A DNA stretch of 64,000 bases from Pedobacter sp. MR2016-24 (GTDB lineage Bacteria > Bacteroidota > Bacteroidia > Sphingobacteriales > Sphingobacteriaceae): positions 450,704-514,703 of the forward strand of contig NZ_JAPIVO010000006.1 of the NCBI RefSeq assembly GCF_026239655.1. Direction: 5' to 3'. Positions 8,876 to 17,280 of the stretch are shown one piece after another. Both the position numbers and the translations under genes were made by a program. The first letter of the stretch is position 1. The number at the start of each line of letters is the position of its first letter. Below the pieces are notes generated by a model. The model did no database searches, was not told where the DNA came from, and worked only from the letters and a program-made list of their open reading frames with translations.

Positions 8876-9286
8876 ATGTATCCAGAATATTTAGTTGAAC
8901 CAATGCGCGCAGAGCTTACTAAAGTAGGTTTTGAAGAAGCAAAAACAGCAGAAGATGTAGACAATGCACTTACTGGTGAAGGAACTGTTCTTGTAGTTGT
9001 TAACTCTGTTTGTGGTTGCGCTGCAGCAAATGCACGCCCTGCAGCAAGAATGGCAGCAGCAAATGAAAAACACCCTGATAAATTAATCACTGTTTTTGCT
9101 GGTATGGAGAAAGAAGCGGTAGATAAAGCAAGAAGTTACATGATGCCTTTTCCTCCATCTTCACCTGCAATGGCATTATTTAAAGATGGTAAATTGGTTC
9201 ATATGATCGAGCGTCATCAAATTGAAGGTCGCCCGGCTCAGATGATTGCTGAAAACCTGATTGGTGCATTCGAGCAATACTGCTAG
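8876..9286 (+). CDS. BrxA/BrxB-family bacilliredoxin
   Basis: A 136-residue thioredoxin-fold protein of the YphP/YqiW (DUF1094) family. The C-G-C active site is at C46-C48 in NSVCGCAAA, preceded by the conserved N-terminal MYPEYLVEPMR and followed by PPSSPAMALFKDG and a C-terminal Cys. In Firmicutes these proteins remove bacillithiol from mixed disulfides. Many Bacteroidota encode the family, and the physiological thiol partner here cannot be told from this window. It is monocistronic, with its own consensus promoter upstream and an intrinsic terminator downstream. Confidence 0.93.
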   Translation: MYPEYLVEPMRAELTKVGFEEAKTAEDVDNALTGEGTVLVVVNSVCGCAAANARPAARMAAANEKHPDKLITVFAGMEKEAVDKARSYMMPFPPSSPAMALFKDGKLVHMIERHQIEGRPAQMIAENLIGAFEQYC

Positions 9287-9322
9287 TCAATAAAATGTAA
9301 GCCGGTGTAAACCGGTACGAAG

Positions 9323-9349
9323 ATCCGGCCATTGTGCCGGATTTTTTTA
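9323..9349 (+). terminator. Intrinsic terminator of the bacilliredoxin gene
   Basis: ATCCGGC (9323-9329) pairs with GCCGGAT (9336-9342) around a 6-base loop and is followed by a T-run. Confidence 0.88.
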
Positions 9350-9359
9350 TACCCTGTTT

Positions 9360-10151
9360 TTAGAAATCTTTGTTGAGTAACTTTTCCAGTTCGCCAAAAG
9401 ATACATTCATCCGTACCCTGCCTTGTTTTGCATAAGCAATCTCTCCGGTTTCTTCTGATATGATCACGGCGACTGCATCCGTAGTTTCCGAAACACCGAT
9501 ACCTGCCCGGTGGCGTAACCCGAATTGTGGGGGGAGCTTATCGTTATCAGTCAGTGGCAAGATGCAGCTCGCACTCTTAATCTTGTTTTCTGAAATCACC
9601 ACTGCACCATCATGCAGCGGACTATATTTCTGGAATATGCTTTCCAGTAAACGCTTGGATATTTTTGAGTCTATTACCTCACAGCTGTTCGCAAAAAGCT
9701 GATCATCATAAAATTTAACAAAGACAATCAGTGCGCCTGTCCGCGATTTCTTCATGCTTTTGCAGGCATCAATAATAGGCTTTATACGGACGAGATTATC
9801 CCTCTCCGTATCTTTGCCGCCAAAAAGGTATCCCCACCATGCTTTATTTTTCTGCAGAAAGGTGTTTTTTCCAATAAGTAACAGAAAGCGGCGGATCTCC
9901 GGCTGAAAGATGACGATGAGCGCAATAATACCCACGCTCATAAATTTATTCAGGATAGTGGAGAGCAGGCGCATATTTAATGCATCGACCACAAAATATA
10001 AGATCAGAATAATGAACATCCCCAGTAACAGGTTAACTGCCAGTGTATTCTTGATCAGGTTATAGGTATAGTAAATTAAAAAGGCAACGAACAGGATGTC
10101 CACTACATCAGTAATTGTTATCGTTAGAAAATCAAAGTCGAAGCCTTTCAT
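9360..10151 (-). CDS. cdaA: Diadenylate cyclase CdaA
   Basis: CdaA makes cyclic di-AMP from two ATP. The protein is 263 residues, with three N-terminal membrane helices (about residues 10-80) and a cytoplasmic DAC (DisA_N) domain. Both catalytic signatures are present: DGA in SPLHDGAVVI and RHR in FGLRHRAGIG, followed by the SEETGEI segment. Gene order is folP then cdaA with 28 bases between, so the two are probably co-transcribed; this folP-cdaA pairing is common in Bacteroidota. No CdaR or GlmM gene is adjacent, unlike the Firmicutes arrangement. Confidence 0.95.
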   Translation of the reverse strand: MKGFDFDFLTITITDVVDILFVAFLIYYTYNLIKNTLAVNLLLGMFIILILYFVVDALNMRLLSTILNKFMSVGIIALIVIFQPEIRRFLLLIGKNTFLQKNKAWWGYLFGGKDTERDNLVRIKPIIDACKSMKKSRTGALIVFVKFYDDQLFANSCEVIDSKISKRLLESIFQKYSPLHDGAVVISENKIKSASCILPLTDNDKLPPQFGLRHRAGIGVSETTDAVAVIISEETGEIAYAKQGRVRMNVSFGELEKLLNKDF

Positions 10152-10179
10152 GATGCAATTTAATTATTTTAAGGATATA

Positions 10180-11040
10180 TTATTGCTGCTGCATTTTCTC
10201 CACCAATGCAATACATTCTGCCGCAGCCCTCACATCATGCACTCTTAAAATGGCTGCTCCTTTTTGCAAAGCAAGTGTGTTTAATACCGTAGTGCCATTC
10301 AAAGCCGTTTCCGGTGTAATCCCTAAAAATTTATAGATCATTGATTTTCTGGAGAAGCCAACCAGTACCGGTAGTTCAAAAATATCCAGATTTCCCATAT
10401 CATTTAATAACTGGTAATTGTGGTCTGTTGTTTTTGCGAAGCCAAAACCGGGATCAAGAATCAGGTCTGCCACACCCATATTTTTCAGTGTACGTACCTT
10501 ATCCGAAAAGTAATCCACCACTTCTAATCCTACATTCGTATATACCGGATCTTTCTGCATGGTCTGCGGCGTACCCTGCATATGCATAATGATATAAGGA
10601 ACATTTAGTGCTGCAATCGTTTCAAACATGGCTTCATCCATGTTCCCTGCTGAAATATCGTTAATAATATGTGCACCTGCTGCTATACTTTCCTCCGCTA
10701 CCTTAGCACGGAAAGTATCAATAGATAGTTTTGCAGCGGGAAAACGTTCACTAATCGCACTGATCACAGGAATAATTCTTGCCAGCTCTTCATCAGTACT
10801 CACATCTGCTGCACCGGGCCGGGAAGAATAAGCACCAATATCTATGAATGCCGCTCCTTCTGTTAAGCAGGTTTCTGCTCTTCTTAATGCTTCGTCTACT
10901 GAGCGGTTACGACTCTCACTGTAAAAGGAATCTGGTGTGAGATTCAGGATACCCATTACACATGGTTTGCTCAGATCGAACAGCTCGCCTTTAAGGTTTA
11001 GTGTTATTTTTCGGTTTAAAAACGTATCTTTAGCCATCAT
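10180..11040 (-). CDS. folP: Dihydropteroate synthase
   Basis: FolP joins p-aminobenzoate to dihydropterin pyrophosphate in folate synthesis and is the sulfonamide target. The 286-residue TIM barrel shows the two pterin-binding signatures: MGILNLTPDSFY with the following GAAFIDIGAYSSRPGA, then LSIDTFRAKVA, INDISAG, ILDPGFGFAKT, VGFSRKSMI and the terminal LRVHDVRA. Starts at 11040 and 11037 are both possible (adjacent Met codons). It leads the folP-cdaA unit and diverges from the DUF1599 gene. Confidence 0.96.
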   Translation of the reverse strand: MMAKDTFLNRKITLNLKGELFDLSKPCVMGILNLTPDSFYSESRNRSVDEALRRAETCLTEGAAFIDIGAYSSRPGAADVSTDEELARIIPVISAISERFPAAKLSIDTFRAKVAEESIAAGAHIINDISAGNMDEAMFETIAALNVPYIIMHMQGTPQTMQKDPVYTNVGLEVVDYFSDKVRTLKNMGVADLILDPGFGFAKTTDHNYQLLNDMGNLDIFELPVLVGFSRKSMIYKFLGITPETALNGTTVLNTLALQKGAAILRVHDVRAAAECIALVEKMQQQ

Positions 11041-11095
11041 ACTGCAGGCAAAAATACAGTATTAAAATAGCTTTAAACTAAATATTTCAATTGTT

Positions 11096-11638
11096 TTGGC
11101 AATAGACACCTCCAACGAATACGATTCAGTTATAGCGGTTTGCAAATCGCTTTTTTTAAAGAAAACCAAGGACTACGGAACTGCATGGCGCATTCTCCGT
11201 CTGTCTTCTATCACAGACCAGTTGTTTATCAAAGCACAGCGCATCCGTACTTTGGAGGAAAAGAAAATCTCTAAAGTGGGAGAGGGGATCATTCCGGAGT
11301 ATATAGGGATCATCAATTACTGTGTGATTGCAATGATGCAGCTCAACCTTAACGAAGACGATCCGAATGAACTGGAGCTGAGTCTTGTAGAGACATTGTT
11401 TGATCAGAAGGTGAAAGAAACCAAAGAACTGATGTTTGCTAAAAACCACGATTACGGAGAGGCATGGAGAGATATGCGGATCAGCTCACTGACAGACCTG
11501 ATCCTGATGAAAGTATTCAGGGTAAAACAAATCGAGGATAACCTGGGTGCAACGCTTGCTTCCGAGGGAGTAAATGCCAATTACCAGGATATGCTGAACT
11601 ATGCAGTTTTTGCACTGATTAAAATGGACGTAAAATAA
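11096..11638 (+). CDS. DUF1599 protein with internal duplication
   Basis: A 180-residue protein of the DUF1599 family, function not established here. It is visibly two copies of one unit: KTKDYGTAWRILRLSSITDQL and, near residue 110, KNHDYGEAWRDMRISSLTDLI, each followed by a helix containing (I/L)NY and a hydrophobic A(M/L)(M/I) segment. Only a TTG codon at 11096 gives a sensible N terminus (MAIDTSNEYDS); no in-frame ATG precedes the first repeat. It heads a plus-strand run with the DoxX protein, permease and aroK (gaps 40, 5 and 2 bases), suggesting an operon. The conserved DYG-x-AW motif could be a ligand or metal site. Confidence 0.8.
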   Translation: MAIDTSNEYDSVIAVCKSLFLKKTKDYGTAWRILRLSSITDQLFIKAQRIRTLEEKKISKVGEGIIPEYIGIINYCVIAMMQLNLNEDDPNELELSLVETLFDQKVKETKELMFAKNHDYGEAWRDMRISSLTDLILMKVFRVKQIEDNLGATLASEGVNANYQDMLNYAVFALIKMDVK

Positions 11639-11678
11639 AGACAGCCACAGCGGATAACGCACAAATAAACCACAGGTA

Positions 11679-12830
11679 ATGAACAAAATCGCGCTTAACT
11701 TTTCAAGACTCTTTGTAGGAATACTTTTTATTTTCTCTGGCCTGATCAAGGCAAATGATACCCTGGGCTTTGGTTACAAACTGGAAGAATATTTTGATGT
11801 ATTTCATATGTCCTTCTTTAGTCCGTATGCCACATTAATAGCCGGTTTTCTTTGCGTACTTGAAATTGTTCTTGGCGCATTGTTGTTACTCGGTTTCTGG
11901 GGTAAAAAGGTGTCGGCTGGACTACTTGCCATCATTGTGTTTTTTACCTTTCTTACTTTTGTCTCTGCATATTTTAAAGTGGTCACCTCCTGCGGCTGTT
12001 TTGGTGATGCGATTCCACTTACGCCATGGCAATCGTTTTCAAAAGATCTGGTATTGCTGGTACTGATTGTGTATATCTTTATACAGCGGGACAAAATTGT
12101 GCCTGTAACTGCCAATGTCGCTCAGCAGAAAGTGATCTGTATTGCTGTGACAGCAATTGCGGTTATTTTCCCTATTTATACGCATACTTACCTTCCCGTG
12201 ATTGATTTCCTGCCTTATAAAGTGGGTGCCAATCTGCCTCAACTGATGAGTATCCCGGCTGGTGCTGCACCGGATGAGTTTCTGATCATGTACAACCTTA
12301 AAAATAAGGCTACGGGAGAAAAGAAAGTAATGAGCGATAAAGAATACCTGAAGTCGGGTATCTGGAAAGATAACAACTGGGAGATTATCGGCGACCCAGA
12401 TCAGAAACTGATCAAAAAAGGGTACGAAGCTAAAATCAAAGATCTGATCATCAGCGATGCTGCCGGTACAAATTACACAAAAGAACTGATCGAAAATCCC
12501 TATTATAATCTGATTATTGTAGCTTATAATCTGAATGATACCAATGAGGATGGAATTGCAAAACTTAATGCACTTACTTTAAATGCTACTGAGCAGTTTA
12601 ATATCCGTACGGTATTGCTAACCTCTAATTCTGCACAGGATGCAGGCGTATTCAGCAAGAGAATGAAATTGTTTGCAGAGGTCTTTTACGCTGATGGCGT
12701 GCCGCTGAAGAGCATGGTTAGGGCTAACCCCGGAGTTTTATTACTTAAAAATGGAGTAGTGATTAACAAATGGAGTTTCAACGCAATGCCTTCCTTTGAT
12801 CAGTTAGCCGAGCGCTACTTTAGTAAATAA
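11679..12830 (+). CDS. DoxX/MauE-type membrane protein with thioredoxin-like tail
   Basis: A 383-residue inner-membrane protein of the BT_3928-like DoxX group. The N-terminal half carries about four membrane helices plus a C-G-C pair in TSCGCFGDAIPLTPWQS, typical of MauE/DoxX proteins that take part in periplasmic redox. The C-terminal third (from about residue 270) has a thioredoxin-like pattern (NLIIVAYNL ... VLLTSNSA ... NPGVLLLKNG) but no CxxC, so this part is probably not itself redox-active. It lies 5 bases before the ABC permease gene. The role is inferred only from the family. Confidence 0.78.
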   Translation: MNKIALNFSRLFVGILFIFSGLIKANDTLGFGYKLEEYFDVFHMSFFSPYATLIAGFLCVLEIVLGALLLLGFWGKKVSAGLLAIIVFFTFLTFVSAYFKVVTSCGCFGDAIPLTPWQSFSKDLVLLVLIVYIFIQRDKIVPVTANVAQQKVICIAVTAIAVIFPIYTHTYLPVIDFLPYKVGANLPQLMSIPAGAAPDEFLIMYNLKNKATGEKKVMSDKEYLKSGIWKDNNWEIIGDPDQKLIKKGYEAKIKDLIISDAAGTNYTKELIENPYYNLIIVAYNLNDTNEDGIAKLNALTLNATEQFNIRTVLLTSNSAQDAGVFSKRMKLFAEVFYADGVPLKSMVRANPGVLLLKNGVVINKWSFNAMPSFDQLAERYFSK

Positions 12831-12835
12831 TTAAA

Positions 12836-13891
12836 ATGTGGACCTATGCATTGAAGAAACTCATGTACGGACTCGCTGTCATGGCAGGTGTAATACTCAT
12901 AGTTTTTATTTTGTTCAATGTATTGCCCGGAGATCCGGCGAGAATGACTTTAGGGCAGCGTGCAGATGTGCAATCGCTTGAAGCGGTGAGAAAGGAATTT
13001 GGTCTTGACCGCTCCAAACCTGTACAGTTTGTATTGTTCATCAATGACCTTTCACCTTTAAGTTTTCATGAGCATACTGTAGCAGTACAGCAGAAATACC
13101 ATTTTGTTACATTGCTGACTTTCAGTAAAAACGTATTAGTTTTAAAATATCCTTATTTAAGGCGCTCTTATCAAACAAAAAGAGAGGTCACAACCATTCT
13201 TTCGGAGACTGTACCCAATACATTTGTGCTGGCCTTTACGGCAATGTTATTTGCTACATTGACTGGCGTTTTACTGGGAGTGCTTTCCGCTGTTCATAAA
13301 AATACATGGATAGATCATGCCGCTAATGCTTTCGCCATATTAGGCGTTTCAGCACCATCCTTCTTTGCAGGAATTATTATCGCCTGGCTGTTTGGGTTTG
13401 TGCTCGGACCATTAACGGGTTTAAATATGTCAGGCAGCCTTTATAGTTATGATCCTTTCAAAGGAGAAGTGCTTACGCTTAAAAATCTGATCCTGCCTAT
13501 GATCACTTTAGGTTTAAGGCCGCTTGCTATAATTGTACAGCTTACCCGCTCTGCAATGCTTGACGTTCTTGCGCAGGATTATATCCGTACTGCGCGCGCT
13601 AAAGGATTAAGCCGCAATTCGATTATTTATAAACATGCATTGAGAAACGCCATGAACCCGGTAATTACCGCGATTTCCAGCTGGTTCGCTTCTCTTTTGG
13701 CAGGCTCTTTTTTTGTAGAATATGTTTTTGGCTATAACGGATTGGGGCGTGCGACGGTCAAAGCGCTGGAAATGTCAGATTTTCCTGTTGTAATGGGGGC
13801 AATAATTTTTATTGCCTTTGTATTCATAGTAATTAATATTTTAGTAGATGTTTTGTATTCCTTTGCTGATCCAAGGGTAAAATTAGCTTAA
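12836..13891 (+). CDS. DppB/OppB-type ABC transporter permease
   Basis: A 351-residue inner-membrane permease of the peptide/nickel class. It opens with the DppB signature (a helix ending FNVLPGDPARMTLGQ, then EFGLDRSKPVQF), has a periplasmic insertion before the BPD_transp_1 domain (ETVPNTFVLAF), and carries the coupling-helix region with DYIRTARAKGLS and the end motif GYNGLGRATVKALE. About six membrane helices are visible. No DppC permease, ATPase or binding protein lies nearby, so its partners must be encoded elsewhere. Gaps of 5 and 2 bases to its neighbours make co-transcription with the DoxX gene and aroK likely. Confidence 0.9.
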   Translation: MWTYALKKLMYGLAVMAGVILIVFILFNVLPGDPARMTLGQRADVQSLEAVRKEFGLDRSKPVQFVLFINDLSPLSFHEHTVAVQQKYHFVTLLTFSKNVLVLKYPYLRRSYQTKREVTTILSETVPNTFVLAFTAMLFATLTGVLLGVLSAVHKNTWIDHAANAFAILGVSAPSFFAGIIIAWLFGFVLGPLTGLNMSGSLYSYDPFKGEVLTLKNLILPMITLGLRPLAIIVQLTRSAMLDVLAQDYIRTARAKGLSRNSIIYKHALRNAMNPVITAISSWFASLLAGSFFVEYVFGYNGLGRATVKALEMSDFPVVMGAIIFIAFVFIVINILVDVLYSFADPRVKLA

Positions 13892-13893
13892 AA

Positions 13894-14409
13894 ATGAAGA
13901 TATTTCTAATCGGTTTCATGGGATGCGGGAAGAGTACGCTGGGTAAAAAGTTAGCTACCAAAATGGGCTATCACCTGATTGATCTTGATCAACGTATAGA
14001 GGAAGTTACGGGCGATACTGTGGCTGCTTACTTTTCTGCAAATGGAGAAGATGCATTCAGAAAGCTCGAAAGTGAGACACTAAAATCATCAGCATATCCA
14101 GAAAACTGCATTATTGCAACTGGTGGCGGCACGCCTTGTTATTTTGATAATATGGAATGGATGAACAACAATGGTACTACCGTTTATATTGATATGCCTG
14201 CTGCGGCACTTGCAAAACGTCTGGAAGCCGGAATAGCAAAACGTCCCTTGTTACAAGGTCTCTCCGGAGATGAACTTACCGCTTTCATCAGTGATAAATT
14301 ACAAAGCCGGCTTAGCTTTTATGAACAGTCTAAACTGATTATGAACGGGATCAGGATTACTCCCGATGCTATTCGTGCGGCCGTATTGTCGGAGGAAGGA
14401 CAGGTTTAA
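13894..14409 (+). CDS. aroK: Shikimate kinase
   Basis: AroK phosphorylates shikimate in aromatic amino-acid synthesis. The protein is 171 residues, standard length. The P-loop GFMGCGKST lies at residues 7-15; LIDLDQRIE carries the shikimate-binding Asp, FRKLESE the binding Arg/Glu, and ATGGGTPC the Gly-rich shikimate loop; KRPLLQG contributes the lid Arg. It starts 2 bases after the permease stop and its end overlaps converging truA by 4 bases. Confidence 0.96.
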   Translation: MKIFLIGFMGCGKSTLGKKLATKMGYHLIDLDQRIEEVTGDTVAAYFSANGEDAFRKLESETLKSSAYPENCIIATGGGTPCYFDNMEWMNNNGTTVYIDMPAAALAKRLEAGIAKRPLLQGLSGDELTAFISDKLQSRLSFYEQSKLIMNGIRITPDAIRAAVLSEEGQV

Positions 14410-15233
14410 ACAATCCTCCAGCTGCTGTCCTGCTGTTTTTGCAGGATAGCGGAAAAATCTACTCTTGGTGGCAGATCAAGAAATGGATAGGTTACCTTTG
14501 AAAGGTACAATCCATGAGGATGTGCCGGAGTGATCAATGCAGGTGTCTGCTTATTGATCAGATAACTTTCAAATTCATCAACGGAGAGTGTCCCTTTCCC
14601 GATTTTTAACAGTTGTCCCATTATAATCCTGATCATCTTTCCTAAAAAGCGGTTTGCCGAGATCTGAAACCTTAGTTTATCGCCATTTTCATCCATCATC
14701 AAACTGGCAGAGCGAACATAACACAGCGTGTGCTCATACTTATCGGGACTGGTACAGAATGATCTGTAATCTCTGTAATTTGGTAAAAGGTCCACAGCTG
14801 CTTTCATCTGATCAAACTTCAGGTCTTTCAACAGGTAGTAAGAACTTAAACCATTTAAGAAAGGATCTTTATAAGTATGCAAAAAATAATCATACGATCT
14901 CTGGACAGCATCGAACCTTGCATGTGGAAGTCCTTCCATAGGAATAATATCAAATACTGCAATATTACGGGGGAGTACCTTATTCAGCCTGAAAACAAGA
15001 TCAAAGTCCCATTCCGTTTCTAAATCCATATGGAAAAAAAACTGGCTTGCATGCACCTGTGCATCAGTTCTTCCACACCCATTAATGGCGATGTTAGTTT
15101 TGAATATCTGGCTCAGGGCATGTTCAATAACACCCTGCACGTTCATCACTCCTGGTTGCCGCTGCCAGCCGCCATATTGCGAACCGTTATAGCCTATGTG
15201 TACAAAATATCTCAACTTACCTTCTTCCCGCAC
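14406..15233 (-). CDS. truA: tRNA pseudouridine(38-40) synthase TruA
   Basis: TruA isomerises uridines 38-40 in the tRNA anticodon arm. The protein is 275 residues. The catalytic Asp is D57 in GCGRTDAQVHA; the YNGSQYGGWQRQ start, RFDAVQRSYDYF, and ANRFLGKMIRIIMG segments are all typical. MREEGKLRYF at 15233 is the only start that keeps the first strand; it overlaps the end of the GH20 gene by 17 bases, which suggests translational coupling in a two-gene unit. Confidence 0.96.
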   Translation of the reverse strand: MREEGKLRYFVHIGYNGSQYGGWQRQPGVMNVQGVIEHALSQIFKTNIAINGCGRTDAQVHASQFFFHMDLETEWDFDLVFRLNKVLPRNIAVFDIIPMEGLPHARFDAVQRSYDYFLHTYKDPFLNGLSSYYLLKDLKFDQMKAAVDLLPNYRDYRSFCTSPDKYEHTLCYVRSASLMMDENGDKLRFQISANRFLGKMIRIIMGQLLKIGKGTLSVDEFESYLINKQTPALITPAHPHGLYLSKVTYPFLDLPPRVDFSAILQKQQDSSWRIV

Positions 15234-17190
15234 GTTTATTCAATTCATCAACTGTTATCGTCAATAGTCTGCCCAGGACCTCTTTTCCCCGGTAAGTGAT
15301 TACACGAAGTAAAGTTGCCTCTTTCGGTACAACAATTTTTTCTGTGTATTTAGGGTAAAATCTATCAGGAGAGGAATTGTCAAAGCTATAGTAGATGTCC
15401 AGCCCGTCAATCTCCGTGGTTAGTTCAAGCAACAGCTGCTTGTCGGCCGATCTGCTGACTTTAAATATAGGATCGTATACACTTGGAGAGTATTTGGTTT
15501 CAGCAACGTCCATCCTTTTGAAATGCAGTTCAGTTTTACCAATAAAGTTATTCCAGTTTTTCTTTTCTTTGGGTGACCAAACTGATTCTGCCACGGCATA
15601 TCCCCTTGGCCACGTCATGTATTCTGCCTGACGAATATTATAAACCTGTTCTGTCCATAAATTACCTTGTCCGCCTTTTATATATTTAGGATCTGCACCT
15701 GCCGGGACAGGGTCAAATTCATAAGCTTTACCTAACCGGATAGAGTTATATACTTTTGCTTCCGAAATTACATCGCCCTGCATCAGGTCCAAATAAACGA
15801 AGTTCTGTGGACTCATCACTACTTCATGTTTTTGCTGACTGGCTTTCACACCGTTTGCTACATTCCGCCAGCTCATAATTGCAGCACTTGCGGGCATTTC
15901 ACTATTCATGATTTCATCCCATCCAATGAATTTTTTGCCTTTGGATTCTACAATTTTTATCACTCTTTTCTCAAAATATCCCTGTACCTGATGCATATCT
16001 TTCAAACCTTCCTTTAGCATCAGTGCTTTTATGGCATCACTTTTTTGCCAGTAATTGATGGGTGCTTCATCTCCGCCCATATGAATGTATCCAAAAGGAA
16101 ATAAGCCGGCAATCTGTGTAATTACAGTATCCAGAAAACTATATACTTTTTCATTGGCAGGACACAGCGTATTGTCAAGCAAAGCGATAGGAGGGGCTCC
16201 TTTAGACCAGTCCATGATTTTTTCTCCGGAACGCACGCGGTAAGTTTCTGCTCCCGGCGTACAGGACAATTCAGGGTAAGAAGCAATCACAGCCAGACTA
16301 TGGCCTGGTACATCAATTTCAGGTAATACATCTACAAACCTGTCTTTTGCATAAGCAATGATTTCCCTGATATCATCTTGTGTATAAAAACCACCATAAG
16401 TACGGGGTTCATCAGCGCCGGCAGGGGCGAAAGTACCAAAATCGCCGACTTTTTTCACACTCCAGGCACCTACTTCTGTAAGTTTAGGTAAACCTTTGAT
16501 CTCAATTCTCCAACCCTCATCATCCGCCAGGTGTAAATGCAGCAAATTAAATTTATAACGAACCATGGCATCGATATACTGTTTTACTTCATGCTTCGTG
16601 AAAAAATGACGTGCTACATCAAACATTAATCCCCGCCAGCCTACACGTGGATAATCAGTAACCTCTACACATGGAATAGTCCATTTGTGATCGCTGATTA
16701 ATTCTTTGGATTCAATTTCTTTAGGAAATAACTGCAGTAAACTCTGCACACCATAAAAAAGCCCGGCTGGTTTATTTGCTTTGATCACAATCAGTGTGGG
16801 TGTTACCGAAAGTTGATATCCTTCAGCACCTAGAACATGATTTTCTTTTGTATTTATGATCAGACGTATTGTGCCGGGTGCAGTTGAGGTGCTATAAGCA
16901 GAAACGAATTTTCCCGTGGGCAGGGCTATTTTTTCCTGCAGATAATCTACCACAGGTTTCAGTGCTGCACTGCCATCAGCAAGAATAATTACTTTTTCTG
17001 GTAAGGTGAACGAGCCGTTTGTTTTAAGGAGAGAAACGGGTTCAGGAATAATAGCAAATTCTGGTGGCCTGTTTACCAGATCGATCGTACTGTCTGCCGG
17101 AGAAAGATTATCATTTTTAGATCCCATTTGTTGACTATAGCCGCTGGTATATAAAAAAAGGCAGCAAATAAAAGATAGGAATTTATTCAT
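15217..17190 (-). CDS. Beta-N-acetylhexosaminidase, GH20
   Basis: A 657-residue secreted exo-hexosaminidase that removes terminal beta-GlcNAc/GalNAc. It has a Sec signal peptide (residues 1-20, ending GYSQ), a GH20b N-terminal domain (about 40-175), and the catalytic TIM barrel from RVGWRGLMFDVARHF. The catalytic Asp-Glu pair is D374-E375 in HMGGDEAP; VLPEIDVPGHS and the LHLHLADDEGWR strand are also typical. The C terminus has a chitobiase-like beta-sandwich (YYSFDNSSPD). It likely acts in the periplasm or at the surface on chitin-type or glycoprotein glycans, or on peptidoglycan fragments. It is not part of a SusCD locus. Confidence 0.95.
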   Translation of the reverse strand: MNKFLSFICCLFLYTSGYSQQMGSKNDNLSPADSTIDLVNRPPEFAIIPEPVSLLKTNGSFTLPEKVIILADGSAALKPVVDYLQEKIALPTGKFVSAYSTSTAPGTIRLIINTKENHVLGAEGYQLSVTPTLIVIKANKPAGLFYGVQSLLQLFPKEIESKELISDHKWTIPCVEVTDYPRVGWRGLMFDVARHFFTKHEVKQYIDAMVRYKFNLLHLHLADDEGWRIEIKGLPKLTEVGAWSVKKVGDFGTFAPAGADEPRTYGGFYTQDDIREIIAYAKDRFVDVLPEIDVPGHSLAVIASYPELSCTPGAETYRVRSGEKIMDWSKGAPPIALLDNTLCPANEKVYSFLDTVITQIAGLFPFGYIHMGGDEAPINYWQKSDAIKALMLKEGLKDMHQVQGYFEKRVIKIVESKGKKFIGWDEIMNSEMPASAAIMSWRNVANGVKASQQKHEVVMSPQNFVYLDLMQGDVISEAKVYNSIRLGKAYEFDPVPAGADPKYIKGGQGNLWTEQVYNIRQAEYMTWPRGYAVAESVWSPKEKKNWNNFIGKTELHFKRMDVAETKYSPSVYDPIFKVSRSADKQLLLELTTEIDGLDIYYSFDNSSPDRFYPKYTEKIVVPKEATLLRVITYRGKEVLGRLLTITVDELNKRAGRR

Positions 17191-17280
17191 AAATCGGGGA
17201 GGGTCGTATTGGTCAAAATTATAAATTATTGCAATTTACTAAAATGCACCTGGAAATGCAGTCAAGTTTCATTTAAAACG

